Shown here in pieces: positions 10,401 through 17,772 of a stretch of 64,000 nt of DNA. The notes under the pieces were generated by a model that was given only the letters and a program-made list of their open reading frames with translations, did no database searches and had not been told where the DNA came from. The DNA lies in NCBI GenBank assembly GCA_965209065.1, contig OZ242373.1, positions 248,001-312,000 of the forward strand. The letters run 5' to 3'. The stretch's first letter is position 1; the number at the start of each line of letters is the position of its first letter. Both the position numbers and the translations under genes were made by a program. This DNA is from CBDBUR01 sp965209065 (GTDB taxonomy: Bacteria > Pseudomonadota > Alphaproteobacteria > JAPOUT01 > G958296285).

Positions 10401-11276
10401 AACCCAGATGCTTCTCCTCCTGTGGTTGCTGTGCCGGCGGTTGCCGTGCCTAATACAGTAGGCACTGCCTCCCTCACACTCGCGGCGGGTGAAGGCGGTC
10501 TTGTTATCAGCACCGACATCAACACGAGTGGAGCACTTACGCTAACCTCTGCTGGTAGTATTCAATTTGAAGATGGTGTCGCAACCACGCTTGCGGGTTC
10601 CAACATCTCTTATACTTCCGCGAGCGCAGGCACTTATCGTGACGCAAACCTGACGCTAACAGCGGGAAGTGGCAACATAACAATTACTGGTTATATTGGC
10701 ATAGCGGCAACACGCTCTGTTGATGCTACTTCTAGTGCTGTTACTGTGACTTCTGAATTGCTTCTTTCGGCTAAAGGTGGCGCGGTTCTCTTCGACGACA
10801 TAGGCACGGGCGCTACTGCTACAGCATCTGTGGTTAAGGGCGTGAGAGATACCATCACAATAGAAGTAGGCACGGACTATTCGGGCAGTGATGCGATTTT
10901 AGCTCCTGCTAACTTCGACTCTCGTCCTACAGTGAATACTTTCGTTTCTTCTACATCCACTTCGGGAACGCTCTCAGCGGTAACTCGATGGGGCAATGGC
11001 TATGTTGGAGCGGAAGAAGGCGTTACAGTTGCGGCGGCTCCTGCCACCACGAGTGCGAGAAGCACCAGTCAAGTTTTCTTCTATGAGAACCCTGTTGCCT
11101 CGTTTGATAGCGTGAAAGCTGCCTTACCTCTGCTTTCTGAACCATTAGTAAGTGCTTCGCTTATCATTGATGACAGCTTGCTTGTCGCCTATTATGGAAA
11201 GAGCAAGCCCGCCATTAGCGTTCGCGTAGAGAATACTCAATTAGATACTCAAATTCTAGCTTTACTAGCAGAGTAA
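7452..11276 (+). CDS. Secreted filamentous-haemagglutinin-type (TPS domain) exoprotein, copy 2
   Basis: This 1274-residue paralogue of the preceding protein has a signal peptide ending GLALAAPQGGE and the same TPS domain: SWESFDIGSNESVNINQPS, ANGNVALINPAGVEFG and VNVGGLLASASGG. Similarity runs from end to end, including AGEILVGGDYQGKGSIANAQ, an internal LRVLTAP-(5)-NNLRL segment and the C-terminal ILALLAE. It is longer because it carries insertions rich in Ala, Val, Pro and Glu: one near residue 740-780 with repeated AVEAVEAVE, and one near 980-1005 with VAVPAVAVP. As in copy 1, there is no translocator domain. A bidirectional terminator follows. Function is most likely surface or matrix structure, inferred only from the family. 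Confidence 0.85.
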   Translation: MLNKWTSSTMFMGITFTLSLALWSGLALAAPQGGEINSGRGDLSDSSNINQYSKHLDTSWESFDIGSNESVNINQPSTDASIAIRVRNGLGTQIDGTLTANGNVALINPAGVEFGAGSVVNVGGLLASASGGTVKALGSITANTGDIHLQSVSADAGSVFVGDAVEATSLQVKDGSIILEASERVGVTSSATLSAGEILVGGDYQGKGSIANAQVTIVEKGAQLNAGDEGRVIVWSDGYTYFNGSVNAPNGFTEISGKSTLKTGKGFFSNIVTGTLLLDPDNVIIRTADASDPEVDQAVTANIELSGAGADVDYIIDPASILDYTGGDLIIRVSGNITVTDPIIVGRAAVAAAGGVAAIEARAAFNLELHAVGTVTINAAVTTLGTDFDVRAGGNISVAAAINTGAGQIDLRSTGGTIETTAAGLLTSAGLVLETMGANGITIGAVIASANNVNIANIDITDNDGAVTTEAGGDIVINGAITVTSGTLAVTAGADLAINENLTIVTSGSIELVAGADITTDAAVSTEVVIEALDSITWSQGTLTVAAFLSDAEATIMVDETINFTYTGTASLDIAGTLVDASISVADPDNDTQELSGFAGIQALTEFSINGGTAALDLSSFGGAEVATDTLLDLRGVDFTLATEGVVTLPPLLDAILAKVLTLNVGDNTPTFGINLARSFALIGIERLEINSYIQITGAGNRLTLRVLTAPAGSNNLRLAGSLESLNITITTGGSYTVTEAVEGVEAVAAVPADGSTNPPTPAVPAVEAVEAVEGDVVIGTTGTAADAEGLGNVLLIGDLNIDITAATGNDHLTIGAANILTSTGSTPNDLTLTAANGASIVLNTTINAGVTGDDIGQFITNITAGFSIGANITAHNIMISAGTIELAGDGTEAARLTKTLTANNNIIITASNDAPTASATTFHDLVLTAAEGITINGGINFSTTGEITATARTISLATTGVTNIQAQKITLTASNLSDAVAANPDASPPVVAVPAVAVPNTVGTASLTLAAGEGGLVISTDINTSGALTLTSAGSIQFEDGVATTLAGSNISYTSASAGTYRDANLTLTAGSGNITITGYIGIAATRSVDATSSAVTVTSELLLSAKGGAVLFDDIGTGATATASVVKGVRDTITIEVGTDYSGSDAILAPANFDSRPTVNTFVSSTSTSGTLSAVTRWGNGYVGAEEGVTVAAAPATTSARSTSQVFFYENPVASFDSVKAALPLLSEPLVSASLIIDDSLLVAYYGKSKPAISVRVENTQLDTQILALLAE

Positions 11277-11291
11277 GAATAAAAGAATAAA

Positions 11292-11339
11292 AGACCGCCT
11301 CTTTTCATTATAAAGATGAAAAGGGGCGGTTTTCTTTTT
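11292..11339. terminator. Bidirectional intrinsic terminator
   Basis: ACCGCC(T)CTTTTCAT at 11294 pairs with ATGAAAAG(G)GGCGGT ending at 11330. It is followed by TTTTCTTTTT on the plus strand. On the minus strand the stem is followed by TCTTTTATTCTTTT. It lies between the 3' ends of the second exoprotein gene and rmuC and can serve both. Confidence 0.85.
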
Positions 11340-11363
11340 GGGCATACGTATTTTATTTGTGCT

Positions 11364-12386
11364 TTATTCTTCTTCTGTGTGCGTGAGTTGTTTTGATGTT
11401 TTCGCGCCAAGTTTTTGTAGTCGTTGGGTGTGGGACAGAATGTTCCCTTTTCCGCTAGAGAGTTTTTTGTGGGATTCTTCGAAAGTTTTGTGGGAGCGTT
11501 CAATTTGTTCGCCTAATTTTTTCATATCATCGTCAAAGGCTGCGATTTTATCATAGAGCGCGCCGCCGAGCCGTGCTATTTCGTCGGCATTTTTGTTTTG
11601 TTTATCCAGCCGCCAAAGTGAGGCGACCGTCTGTAGCATCGCAAATAGAATACTAGGTGCGGCGAGAATAATTCTTTTATCCCAAGCGTATTTATGTAGT
11701 TCCGCGTTTTCTTGCATTAGGCTAATAAAAGCCCCTTCGATGGGAACAAACATTATCGTAAAACTGGGTGCTTGAACCTCTTTTGCATGAGCGTAATTTT
11801 TCTGCGCTAGGGTTTCGATGTGTTTTTTCGTCTGCGCGGTAAATTCTTTCCAGTGGAGCTGTTTTGTTTCCTCATCGTCTGCTTCATGGTAGTTTTTGTA
11901 GCTAATGAGGGTGAGTTTAGAATCTATAATGATATGTTTATTTTCGGGTAGAAGAAGCATCACATCGGGGATAAGCCGATTGCCGTCCTCATCTTTGAGG
12001 GTGGCTTGGAGCTTATAGTCCTTATCTTTTGTCATGCCTGATTTTTCGAGCATTCTTTCAAGCACGATTTCCCCCCAGTTACCACGCATTTTCGGTTGGC
12101 TCATGAGTGCATTGGCGAGGTTATTGGCTTCCGAGCTTATGCGTTCAATGTATTCTTTAAGGGAGAAGCTTTCTTTGCTTGAATCCTTGAGCGATGTTTG
12201 TAAGTGTTCCAAGTCGCGGCGGAAGGGCTCTAGATGAGAGGCAAGGTGTTCGGTTGCTTTGCTAGAGCCTTCGTCTAGCACTTGAGCGGCGAGGTTCTTA
12301 AAAACATCTTTCGCGCGAAACCCAGCGAGCCACATAACAAAAACGCCAAAAGCGGTTCCTAAAATAAAAAACAAAATAGTTTCCAT
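11364..12386 (-). CDS. rmuC: DNA recombination protein RmuC
   Basis: The 340-residue protein has an N-terminal membrane anchor (about 1-22, ILFFILGTAFGVFVMWLAGF), a coiled-coil region (about 30-90) and the RmuC core. The core includes KMRGNWGEIVLERMLEKSGM, IPDVMLLLPENKHIIIDSKL and FMFVPIEGA-type residues (IMFVPIEGAF), followed by ILAAPSILFAMLQTVASLWR. The core resembles nuclease-fold proteins; in E. coli, RmuC limits recombination at short inverted repeats. It is shorter than the E. coli protein (about 475 residues), as usual for alphaproteobacteria. It diverges from the phosphodiesterase gene with only 19 bp between the two start codons. Confidence 0.92.
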   Translation of the reverse strand: METILFFILGTAFGVFVMWLAGFRAKDVFKNLAAQVLDEGSSKATEHLASHLEPFRRDLEHLQTSLKDSSKESFSLKEYIERISSEANNLANALMSQPKMRGNWGEIVLERMLEKSGMTKDKDYKLQATLKDEDGNRLIPDVMLLLPENKHIIIDSKLTLISYKNYHEADDEETKQLHWKEFTAQTKKHIETLAQKNYAHAKEVQAPSFTIMFVPIEGAFISLMQENAELHKYAWDKRIILAAPSILFAMLQTVASLWRLDKQNKNADEIARLGGALYDKIAAFDDDMKKLGEQIERSHKTFEESHKKLSSGKGNILSHTQRLQKLGAKTSKQLTHTEEE

Positions 12387-12392
12387 ATCGCT

Positions 12393-12421
12393 TATTATAG
12401 GGCAAATGCCGTTTATGTCTA
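12393..12421. promoter_or_regulatory. Symmetric bidirectional promoter for rmuC and the phosphodiesterase gene
   Basis: On the minus strand, TAGACA (12416-12421, 5 of 6), a 16-bp spacer and TATAAT (12394-12399) precede the rmuC ATG by seven bases. On the plus strand, TATTAT (12393-12398, 5 of 6) precedes the ATG at 12406, also by seven bases. The two -10 boxes overlap almost completely. Both transcripts would start at or next to the ATG, and neither gene has a Shine-Dalgarno sequence. The plus-strand -35 is poor. Confidence 0.55.
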
Positions 12422-13107
12422 AAATAATTGCGCATCGCGGCGCGCATCTATCGGGGCGGTCGCCTTTGCGCGAGAATAGTCGGGAGGCTTTTTCTGCTGC
12501 GGCGCAAAGGGGGGCGAAATGGTTAGAGACCGATGTTCGTCTGCTTGCCGATGGCAGTCTTGTTCTCTTTCACGATGACGACCTCAAGCGCATTTACCAG
12601 CGCGAGGATAAGATAAGCGCGCTCACGGCAAGCGAAGCGCGCGCGTTAAATATTGTTTTCCTTGACGATTTACTAACTGCAGAGCTGGGGATTGGTCTCA
12701 ACCTAGAGCTCAAGCTAGACAAGAACCCCAATGAGGTTCAAATGAAGGCGCTGGCGGTTGCGGTGGCGCTTGCCTTAAAGGGGGCGGCGCCTGATATTTT
12801 TATTTCTAGTTTTCACTGGCATAGTTTAGCCTTTTTCAATGATGCGATGAAGGGGTCTATTCCTTTTGGTCTGGCGTGTAGGCGGGTTGATGAGCGTGTG
12901 CTGGCGAAGGCGAAGGAGCTGGGGGCGGCTTCTATTCACTGCGATGTTGCTGTTAGCACGCCGCGCGATGTGGAAAAAATCTTAGCCGCCGGCTTTGAGT
13001 GTTATATCTACACGATAAACGATAGCAAGCGCGCCGAGCCTTTATGGCAGGCGGGTCTCACGGGTTTATTTACCGACAGCTTAAACGCATTTGAAGCCTA
13101 TTTATGA
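12406..13107 (+). CDS. Glycerophosphodiester phosphodiesterase family protein
   Basis: The 233-residue protein starts SKIIAHRGAHLSGRSPLREN and continues with KWLETDVRLLADGSLVLFHDDDL. These match the GDPD signature: His-Arg in HRG, Glu and Asp in ETDV, and the second His in FHDD. Later motifs are NLELKLD and ISSFHWHSL. The enzyme would hydrolyse glycerophosphodiesters to glycerol-3-phosphate and an alcohol. No signal peptide is visible, so it should be cytoplasmic (UgpQ-like). The first ATG at 12406 fits the leaderless promoter; a second ATG at 12415 is also possible. The stop overlaps the next start by 4 bp. Confidence 0.88.
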   Translation: MPFMSKIIAHRGAHLSGRSPLRENSREAFSAAAQRGAKWLETDVRLLADGSLVLFHDDDLKRIYQREDKISALTASEARALNIVFLDDLLTAELGIGLNLELKLDKNPNEVQMKALAVAVALALKGAAPDIFISSFHWHSLAFFNDAMKGSIPFGLACRRVDERVLAKAKELGAASIHCDVAVSTPRDVEKILAAGFECYIYTINDSKRAEPLWQAGLTGLFTDSLNAFEAYL

Positions 13108-13769
13108 TAAAGCGGCGATACATAAAATATATTGGGATATGGTTTTTGGTAAGTTTATCCTATAGCTTATTTTTATTTTGGTTTTTCAACACGCAAGCAC
13201 CGCTGAGTGAGAAGGAGCTGAGGGGACATCTTAACACTTATGCGCACTTGTATAAGCAGGGGCGTGATAGCGAGAAGCAGATAAGGCTGCGCGGTTTTTT
13301 GGCGGCAGATGATGGCAAGGAGGTTTGGACGCTTCATCTGGTGCGCATGCGCGCTGATGTGAGGCGAGGGGCGAATAACTCTAGCATGCCGATGAGTGTG
13401 TTTGATTTATTAAGCCAATGGAGCGCGCCTTTTTTGTGGCAATTTTATTTAAGGGCTTCCTATCCTGTGGTGATAGCGCCGGTGATTTCTAAGAGCCTTG
13501 TTTCTTGGGGGGTGGCTGACGAGGGTTGGACTCATTTTCTATTGATGCGTCATCGTTCGCGCCGTGATTTAATGGAGGTGGTGAATAAGGAGGAGCTTGC
13601 GGGCAAGCAAAGCATTTTAACCGCGACGATAGAGAAGCAATTCACCTTTGGGTTTGCATCAGCTAGGGTGTTGTTGATGTTTCAACCGGCGGTGGTGATT
13701 GCTTGGATTATGTTTGCTTTAGGTTTATTGGTTCATTTAATTTTATTGTTTCAATCGCGCCCGCGTTAA
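13104..13769 (+). CDS. Uncharacterised membrane protein with two transmembrane segments
   Basis: I do not recognise this 221-residue protein. It has an N-terminal membrane segment (about 9-29, IGIWFLVSLSYSLFLFWFF), a soluble middle of about 160 residues containing an IRLRGFLAADDGKEVWTLHL strand pattern, and a second membrane segment (about 193-215, VVIAWIMFALGLLVHLILLF). The middle part should face the periplasm if the N-terminus is inside, judging from the basic MIKRRYIK. The gene overlaps the phosphodiesterase gene by 4 bp, so the two are co-translated and may act together at the membrane. It ends six bases before the convergent ABC-transporter gene, with no clear terminator between. Confidence 0.7.
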   Translation: MIKRRYIKYIGIWFLVSLSYSLFLFWFFNTQAPLSEKELRGHLNTYAHLYKQGRDSEKQIRLRGFLAADDGKEVWTLHLVRMRADVRRGANNSSMPMSVFDLLSQWSAPFLWQFYLRASYPVVIAPVISKSLVSWGVADEGWTHFLLMRHRSRRDLMEVVNKEELAGKQSILTATIEKQFTFGFASARVLLMFQPAVVIAWIMFALGLLVHLILLFQSRPR

Positions 13770-13775
13770 ATTGAT

Positions 13776-15551
13776 TTATGTTTGGAATTCTTGCCGCGCG
13801 AGCCGCTGGTAGAGGGAATTTTTTTCAAGAAGCTCTGTGTGGGTGCCTTCATCGATGACCTCACCCTTATTGATTAGAATAATTTTATCGGCGCGCTCGA
13901 CGGTTGTTAGGCGATGAGCGATAATCAAGGCGGTTTTTTTATTTTCCAGCGCGTTGAGTGCCTGCTGGACAATATTCTCATTATAAGAATCGAGCGCGGA
14001 GGTTGCCTCATCAAGCAGCAGAATGGGGGCATTGCGAATAAGCGCGCGCGCGATAGCGATACGCTGGCGTTGTCCGCCCGACAGGCTCACGCCGCGTTCG
14101 CCGAGAATGGTGTCATAGCCTTCGGGCAGGGCGTGGATAAAATCATCGGCGGCGGCGAGCTTGGCGGCGGTTTCGATTTCATCTCTATCGGCATCGACCC
14201 GCGCATAGAGAATATTGTCAGCGATAGACATAGAGAACAAAGTGGGCTCTTGAAGCACGCTCGCCAACTGCGAGCGCAAAGCGGTTAGCTCTAGTTTCTG
14301 TAAGGGAATGCCGTCCAAGCGAATTTCGCCCGACTGCGGGTCGTCAAAGCGGTTGAGCAAATGGAACAGGGTCGATTTCCCCGCACCCGACATGCCCACA
14401 AGCGCGGTGGTGGCACCGGCGCTAAATGTTGCCGAGAAATTTTTCAGCACCACAACTCCCGGTCGCAGCGGATAGGAAAAATGGACGCGGTCAAAAACGA
14501 TTTCGCCTTTTACTGGTTCGGGCAAGGGGGTAGGCTCGGCGGGAGAGGTGATGCGCGCTTTTTCGCTCAGCAGCTCGAACAGGCGCTCGGCAGCACCAGC
14601 GGCGAGCTGCAAATCCCCCCAGACCTCTCCCAAAGCGGCAAGGCTACCAGCTGCCATTAGGGCATAAATAATAAACTGCCCTAGCTCGCCAGCGCTCATC
14701 GTCTGGTTGAAAACGGCGAGGCTGCCTTGATAGATGACAAGCAAAATCGCAACAAAAACAACGGCGATAATCACCGCGACCAAAAAAGCGCGCGCGGCAA
14801 TGCGCCTTCGTGCTGAGATAAAAGCAAGCTCGGCAATGCCATCAAACCGCTCGCGGGCGATAGGCTCATAAGTGAAACTCTGGACGGTTTGGATAGCGCC
14901 CAAAAGCTCGTTTGCCATAGCGCCGGTATCTGCCAGGCGGTCTTGCGCATAGCGCGAGAGCCTCCGCACCAACCTGCCAAAGCCCAAAAGCGGCAGACAA
15001 ATAAGCGGTATGGTAATCAAAACAAAAATAGAAAGAGCAGGGGAGCTCAAAAACAACATCGCGCTCGCGCCGACAAGTAGCAAGGAATTTCTCAAAGCGA
15101 TAGAGGCGGAAGAAGCCAAAATGGTGCGCACGACCACCATATCAGCAGAAAGGCGCGATATAATTTCGCCGGTTTTCACCCGCTCGAAGAAGCTGGATTC
15201 TAAAGATAAGATATGCCCGAAGACATTTTTGCGTAAGTCGGTGCTGATGCGCTCGCCCAAGAGCATAACGAAATAGAACCGCAATGCGCTGGAGACGGCT
15301 AGAAATAAAGCGAGTGCGCCCGCCGCGTAAAGAATTGTGAGCGAGAAATTAACATTACTTTTGACAAAATAATCGTCAATCACAAAGCGCACCGCGAGAG
15401 GAATGGCGAGCGATGCTGTCGCCGCCGCGAGCAAGGCAAGGAAGGCGGCAGTCAAATATTTTTTATGCCACCATAGAAGGGGAAATAAATTGAGCAGGGG
15501 TCTAAGAGATTTTGCTTTCGCGCGTCTTCTTGCTTCTTCTTCGTCACTCAT
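13776..15551 (-). CDS. ABC exporter, fused permease and ATPase (MsbA-like)
   Basis: The 591-residue half-transporter has six membrane segments in about residues 25-310, including a RLSADMVVVRTIL coupling region. An ATPase domain follows with Walker A GMSGAGKST (about 387), signature LSGGQRQR (about 492), Walker B ILLLDEATSALD (about 510) and the switch histidine in IIAHRLTTV. It would work as a homodimer in the inner membrane. The family exports lipids, lipid A or peptides; MsbA-like lipid export is one option but cannot be settled from sequence. The start shares one base with the stop of the upstream acyl-CoA dehydrogenase gene (TAATG), placing it last in an operon with the dehydrogenases and argC. 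Confidence 0.88.
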   Translation of the reverse strand: MSDEEEARRRAKAKSLRPLLNLFPLLWWHKKYLTAAFLALLAAATASLAIPLAVRFVIDDYFVKSNVNFSLTILYAAGALALFLAVSSALRFYFVMLLGERISTDLRKNVFGHILSLESSFFERVKTGEIISRLSADMVVVRTILASSASIALRNSLLLVGASAMLFLSSPALSIFVLITIPLICLPLLGFGRLVRRLSRYAQDRLADTGAMANELLGAIQTVQSFTYEPIARERFDGIAELAFISARRRIAARAFLVAVIIAVVFVAILLVIYQGSLAVFNQTMSAGELGQFIIYALMAAGSLAALGEVWGDLQLAAGAAERLFELLSEKARITSPAEPTPLPEPVKGEIVFDRVHFSYPLRPGVVVLKNFSATFSAGATTALVGMSGAGKSTLFHLLNRFDDPQSGEIRLDGIPLQKLELTALRSQLASVLQEPTLFSMSIADNILYARVDADRDEIETAAKLAAADDFIHALPEGYDTILGERGVSLSGGQRQRIAIARALIRNAPILLLDEATSALDSYNENIVQQALNALENKKTALIIAHRLTTVERADKIILINKGEVIDEGTHTELLEKNSLYQRLARQEFQT

Positions 15552-16582
15552 TATGTTTTATTGAACTGCAGGCGCGCCGCTTGGGCGGTTAGGGTTTCTA
15601 GTTGTCCGAGCATTTGATAATTGGCGCCGATACGCTTAAACCAAAAGTGGAGGTTGGCTTCATCGGTGAAGCCGAAGCCGCCAAAAACCTCTACCGCTTG
15701 ACGCGCAACAAAGCGCGCCACCTTACCAATATGGATTTTTGCCAGCAAAGCATTGAGCTCAGCTGTTTGCGGCTCGTCATCAAAGCTGTGCGCGGCGAGC
15801 CATAACATCGCGCGGCAGGGTTCGAGGCTTGCTGCCATTTCGGCGCACTGGTGCTTGACGGCTTGAAAGGAGGCAATCACGCGGTTGAACTGCTCGCGCG
15901 TTTTGGCGTAAGCGAGAGCTTGCGCGAGCATAGAATCAGCGAGACCAATCATATCCGCCGCAAGCATAATTCTAGCGGCGGCAATAAGGCGGCTTGCAGG
16001 CATTTCAAGGCGTTCGGCGGGCGCGTCATTCAAAACGAGCTTACCGAATTGTCTGGTAGCATCAATAGTGTTTAAGGGTTCTATCCGCGCCTTTTCGCCA
16101 AGCGGCAGCAGGTAGAGGCTGTCGTCACACGCGAGCAGGGCGAGGCTTGCCTTCCCGCCATCAAAAGTGAGAATTTTTTCGCCGCTCAATTGGTTATGCT
16201 TCACCTCAACCCCACCCTCTTCGAGCGCAATCGCCACCGCCAGTTCATTTGCCAGCAGTTGTGGAAAAAGCTTTTCTTGTTGTTGAGGGCTGCCGCCTTC
16301 TTTAAGGGCTAAAGGCAAAAGAGCGGCATGGGACATAAACTTAATCGGCGCGGCAAATTGCCCTAGCGCGGTCTGCACGATAGCGAGGTCAAGCAAGGAG
16401 CCACCCGCGCCACCTGATGTTTCGGGGATAAGCAAGCCGCTTAGCCCTAGCGCGTCAAAATCTTTTTGTAGCGCGCAAAAGGTGTTTGTTTCCCGCAGCG
16501 CGCTGGAAGGAATTTGTTTTTCTCCAAAGCGCAAAACGCTTTCTTGGAGCAGCTTTTGTGTTTCTGATAATCCGAAATGCAT
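15551..16582 (-). CDS. Acyl-CoA dehydrogenase family protein, small partner (PimD-like)
   Basis: This 343-residue protein shows the acyl-CoA dehydrogenase plan. The N-terminal helical part begins MHFGLSETQKLLQESVLRFG. The C-terminal helical part contains YAKTREQFNRVIASFQAVKH and EVFGGFGFTDEANLHFWFKR. It lacks the well-formed middle FAD-binding YxxTEP/WxT signatures, as is common in the smaller member of paired dehydrogenases. It overlaps the larger dehydrogenase gene by one base. The two probably form a heteromeric enzyme oxidising an unusual acyl-CoA such as a dicarboxylic or steroid-derived chain. The substrate is not evident. Confidence 0.82.
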   Translation of the reverse strand: MHFGLSETQKLLQESVLRFGEKQIPSSALRETNTFCALQKDFDALGLSGLLIPETSGGAGGSLLDLAIVQTALGQFAAPIKFMSHAALLPLALKEGGSPQQQEKLFPQLLANELAVAIALEEGGVEVKHNQLSGEKILTFDGGKASLALLACDDSLYLLPLGEKARIEPLNTIDATRQFGKLVLNDAPAERLEMPASRLIAAARIMLAADMIGLADSMLAQALAYAKTREQFNRVIASFQAVKHQCAEMAASLEPCRAMLWLAAHSFDDEPQTAELNALLAKIHIGKVARFVARQAVEVFGGFGFTDEANLHFWFKRIGANYQMLGQLETLTAQAARLQFNKT

Positions 16583-17772
16583 TATTTACTTTTGGGCTCT
16601 TTGGGCAAGCCCAAGCCGCGTTCAGCGATGATGTTTTTTTGTATATTCGCGGTGCCGCCCCCGATGATAAGCCCTAAGTCAAACATATAATAGCGTTGCC
16701 AGCGGTTGCTTTCGGTAATATCGTCATCGCTTTGGCCATAGCGAATACCTTGCGTGCCCATCACATCAATGGCGAGCTCAGCGAGTTTATAATTGAGCTC
16801 GCAGCCTTGTAGTTTGACAATCATTCCCGCAATGCCGATATTTTCCTTATGAACGCTGGCAGAAAGCAGGCGCAAGCCGTGCGCGCGCATTGCCAGCACT
16901 TCGGCTTGTAGCTCAACGAGTCTCTTTTGCCAAACGGGATTATCAATCATTCGCTCATTGCCGAGTGTGTGTTTTTTCATCAGGTTAGTGATGCGGTTCA
17001 GCCTGTCTTCAGCTTGATTAGGGTCGCCGAGCATAAACCTTTCGTGGCGCAGAGTGGTATTGGCAATTTTCCAGCCCTCACCACGCTTGCCGACAACATT
17101 TTTCTGCGGCACGCGCAGGTCGGTAAAGAAAACCTCGTTAAATTCGGCAAAGCCGGTCATGGTTTTCAGCGGGCGCACTTCAATGCCGGGGCTATCCATT
17201 GGCACGAGAACATAGCTAATGCCCTGATGTTTTGGCGCGTCGGGCTCGGTGCGCACGAGCAGGAACATCATTTCGGCGTGCGCGGCGGTGCTCGTCCAAA
17301 TTTTCTGCCCGTTGATGATGAAGTCCTCGCCGTCTTCTACCGCGGCGGTTTTGAGGCTTGCCAAATCAGAGCCAGCATTAGGTTCGGAGTAGCCTTGACA
17401 CCAAACGACTTCGCCTTCGATGGTGGGCTTGACCCACTGCTGCTTTTGCTCCTCGCTGCCTGCCTCGAGCAAAGTCGGCACGAACATAGAAATGCCTTGA
17501 TTGGCCAAAGCGCGCGGTGCGCCAGCGCGAATAAATTCTTCAACGATGATTCTCATCTCTAAGATGTCAGGCTCTGCGCCGAAGCCGCCATATTCTTTAG
17601 GAATGGTCCGCGCGGCATAGCCCTGATGGATAAGTTTTTTTTGCCAAGCGACCGCACCAGCCGAAGGGCGTTCTAGCCCATAGCTTTTTGGATAATTGCC
17701 CTTGTGGTTCTCCAAGAAATCCCGCACCGAGCTACGAAAAGTTTCATATTTTTTGCCGTAAGATAATTCCAT
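16582..17772 (-). CDS. Acyl-CoA dehydrogenase, large partner (PimC-like)
   Basis: The 396-residue protein has the full acyl-CoA dehydrogenase order. The N-terminal helices are followed by WCQGYSEPNAGSDLASLKT (FAD and substrate contacts), then GQKIWTSTAAHAEMMFLLVR. The C-terminal part has MGTQGIRYGQSDDD and IIGGGTANIQKNIIAERGLG, typical of the enzyme end. The sequence style resembles the large subunits of paired dehydrogenases acting on CoA esters of dicarboxylates or sterol side chains. It catalyses alpha,beta-desaturation of an acyl-CoA with electrons passed to ETF. It abuts argC upstream (no gap) and overlaps the small partner downstream, so all lie in one transcript. Confidence 0.9.
   Translation of the reverse strand: MELSYGKKYETFRSSVRDFLENHKGNYPKSYGLERPSAGAVAWQKKLIHQGYAARTIPKEYGGFGAEPDILEMRIIVEEFIRAGAPRALANQGISMFVPTLLEAGSEEQKQQWVKPTIEGEVVWCQGYSEPNAGSDLASLKTAAVEDGEDFIINGQKIWTSTAAHAEMMFLLVRTEPDAPKHQGISYVLVPMDSPGIEVRPLKTMTGFAEFNEVFFTDLRVPQKNVVGKRGEGWKIANTTLRHERFMLGDPNQAEDRLNRITNLMKKHTLGNERMIDNPVWQKRLVELQAEVLAMRAHGLRLLSASVHKENIGIAGMIVKLQGCELNYKLAELAIDVMGTQGIRYGQSDDDITESNRWQRYYMFDLGLIIGGGTANIQKNIIAERGLGLPKEPKSK

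Noticed and set aside
9656..10525. 289-codon minus-strand frame inside the second exoprotein gene
   Set aside because: It is a shadow of a strongly repetitive coding sequence; its product is a low-complexity Val/Ala/Pro/Ser string with no ribosome site. The same applies to 4712-5233 and 5351-6082.
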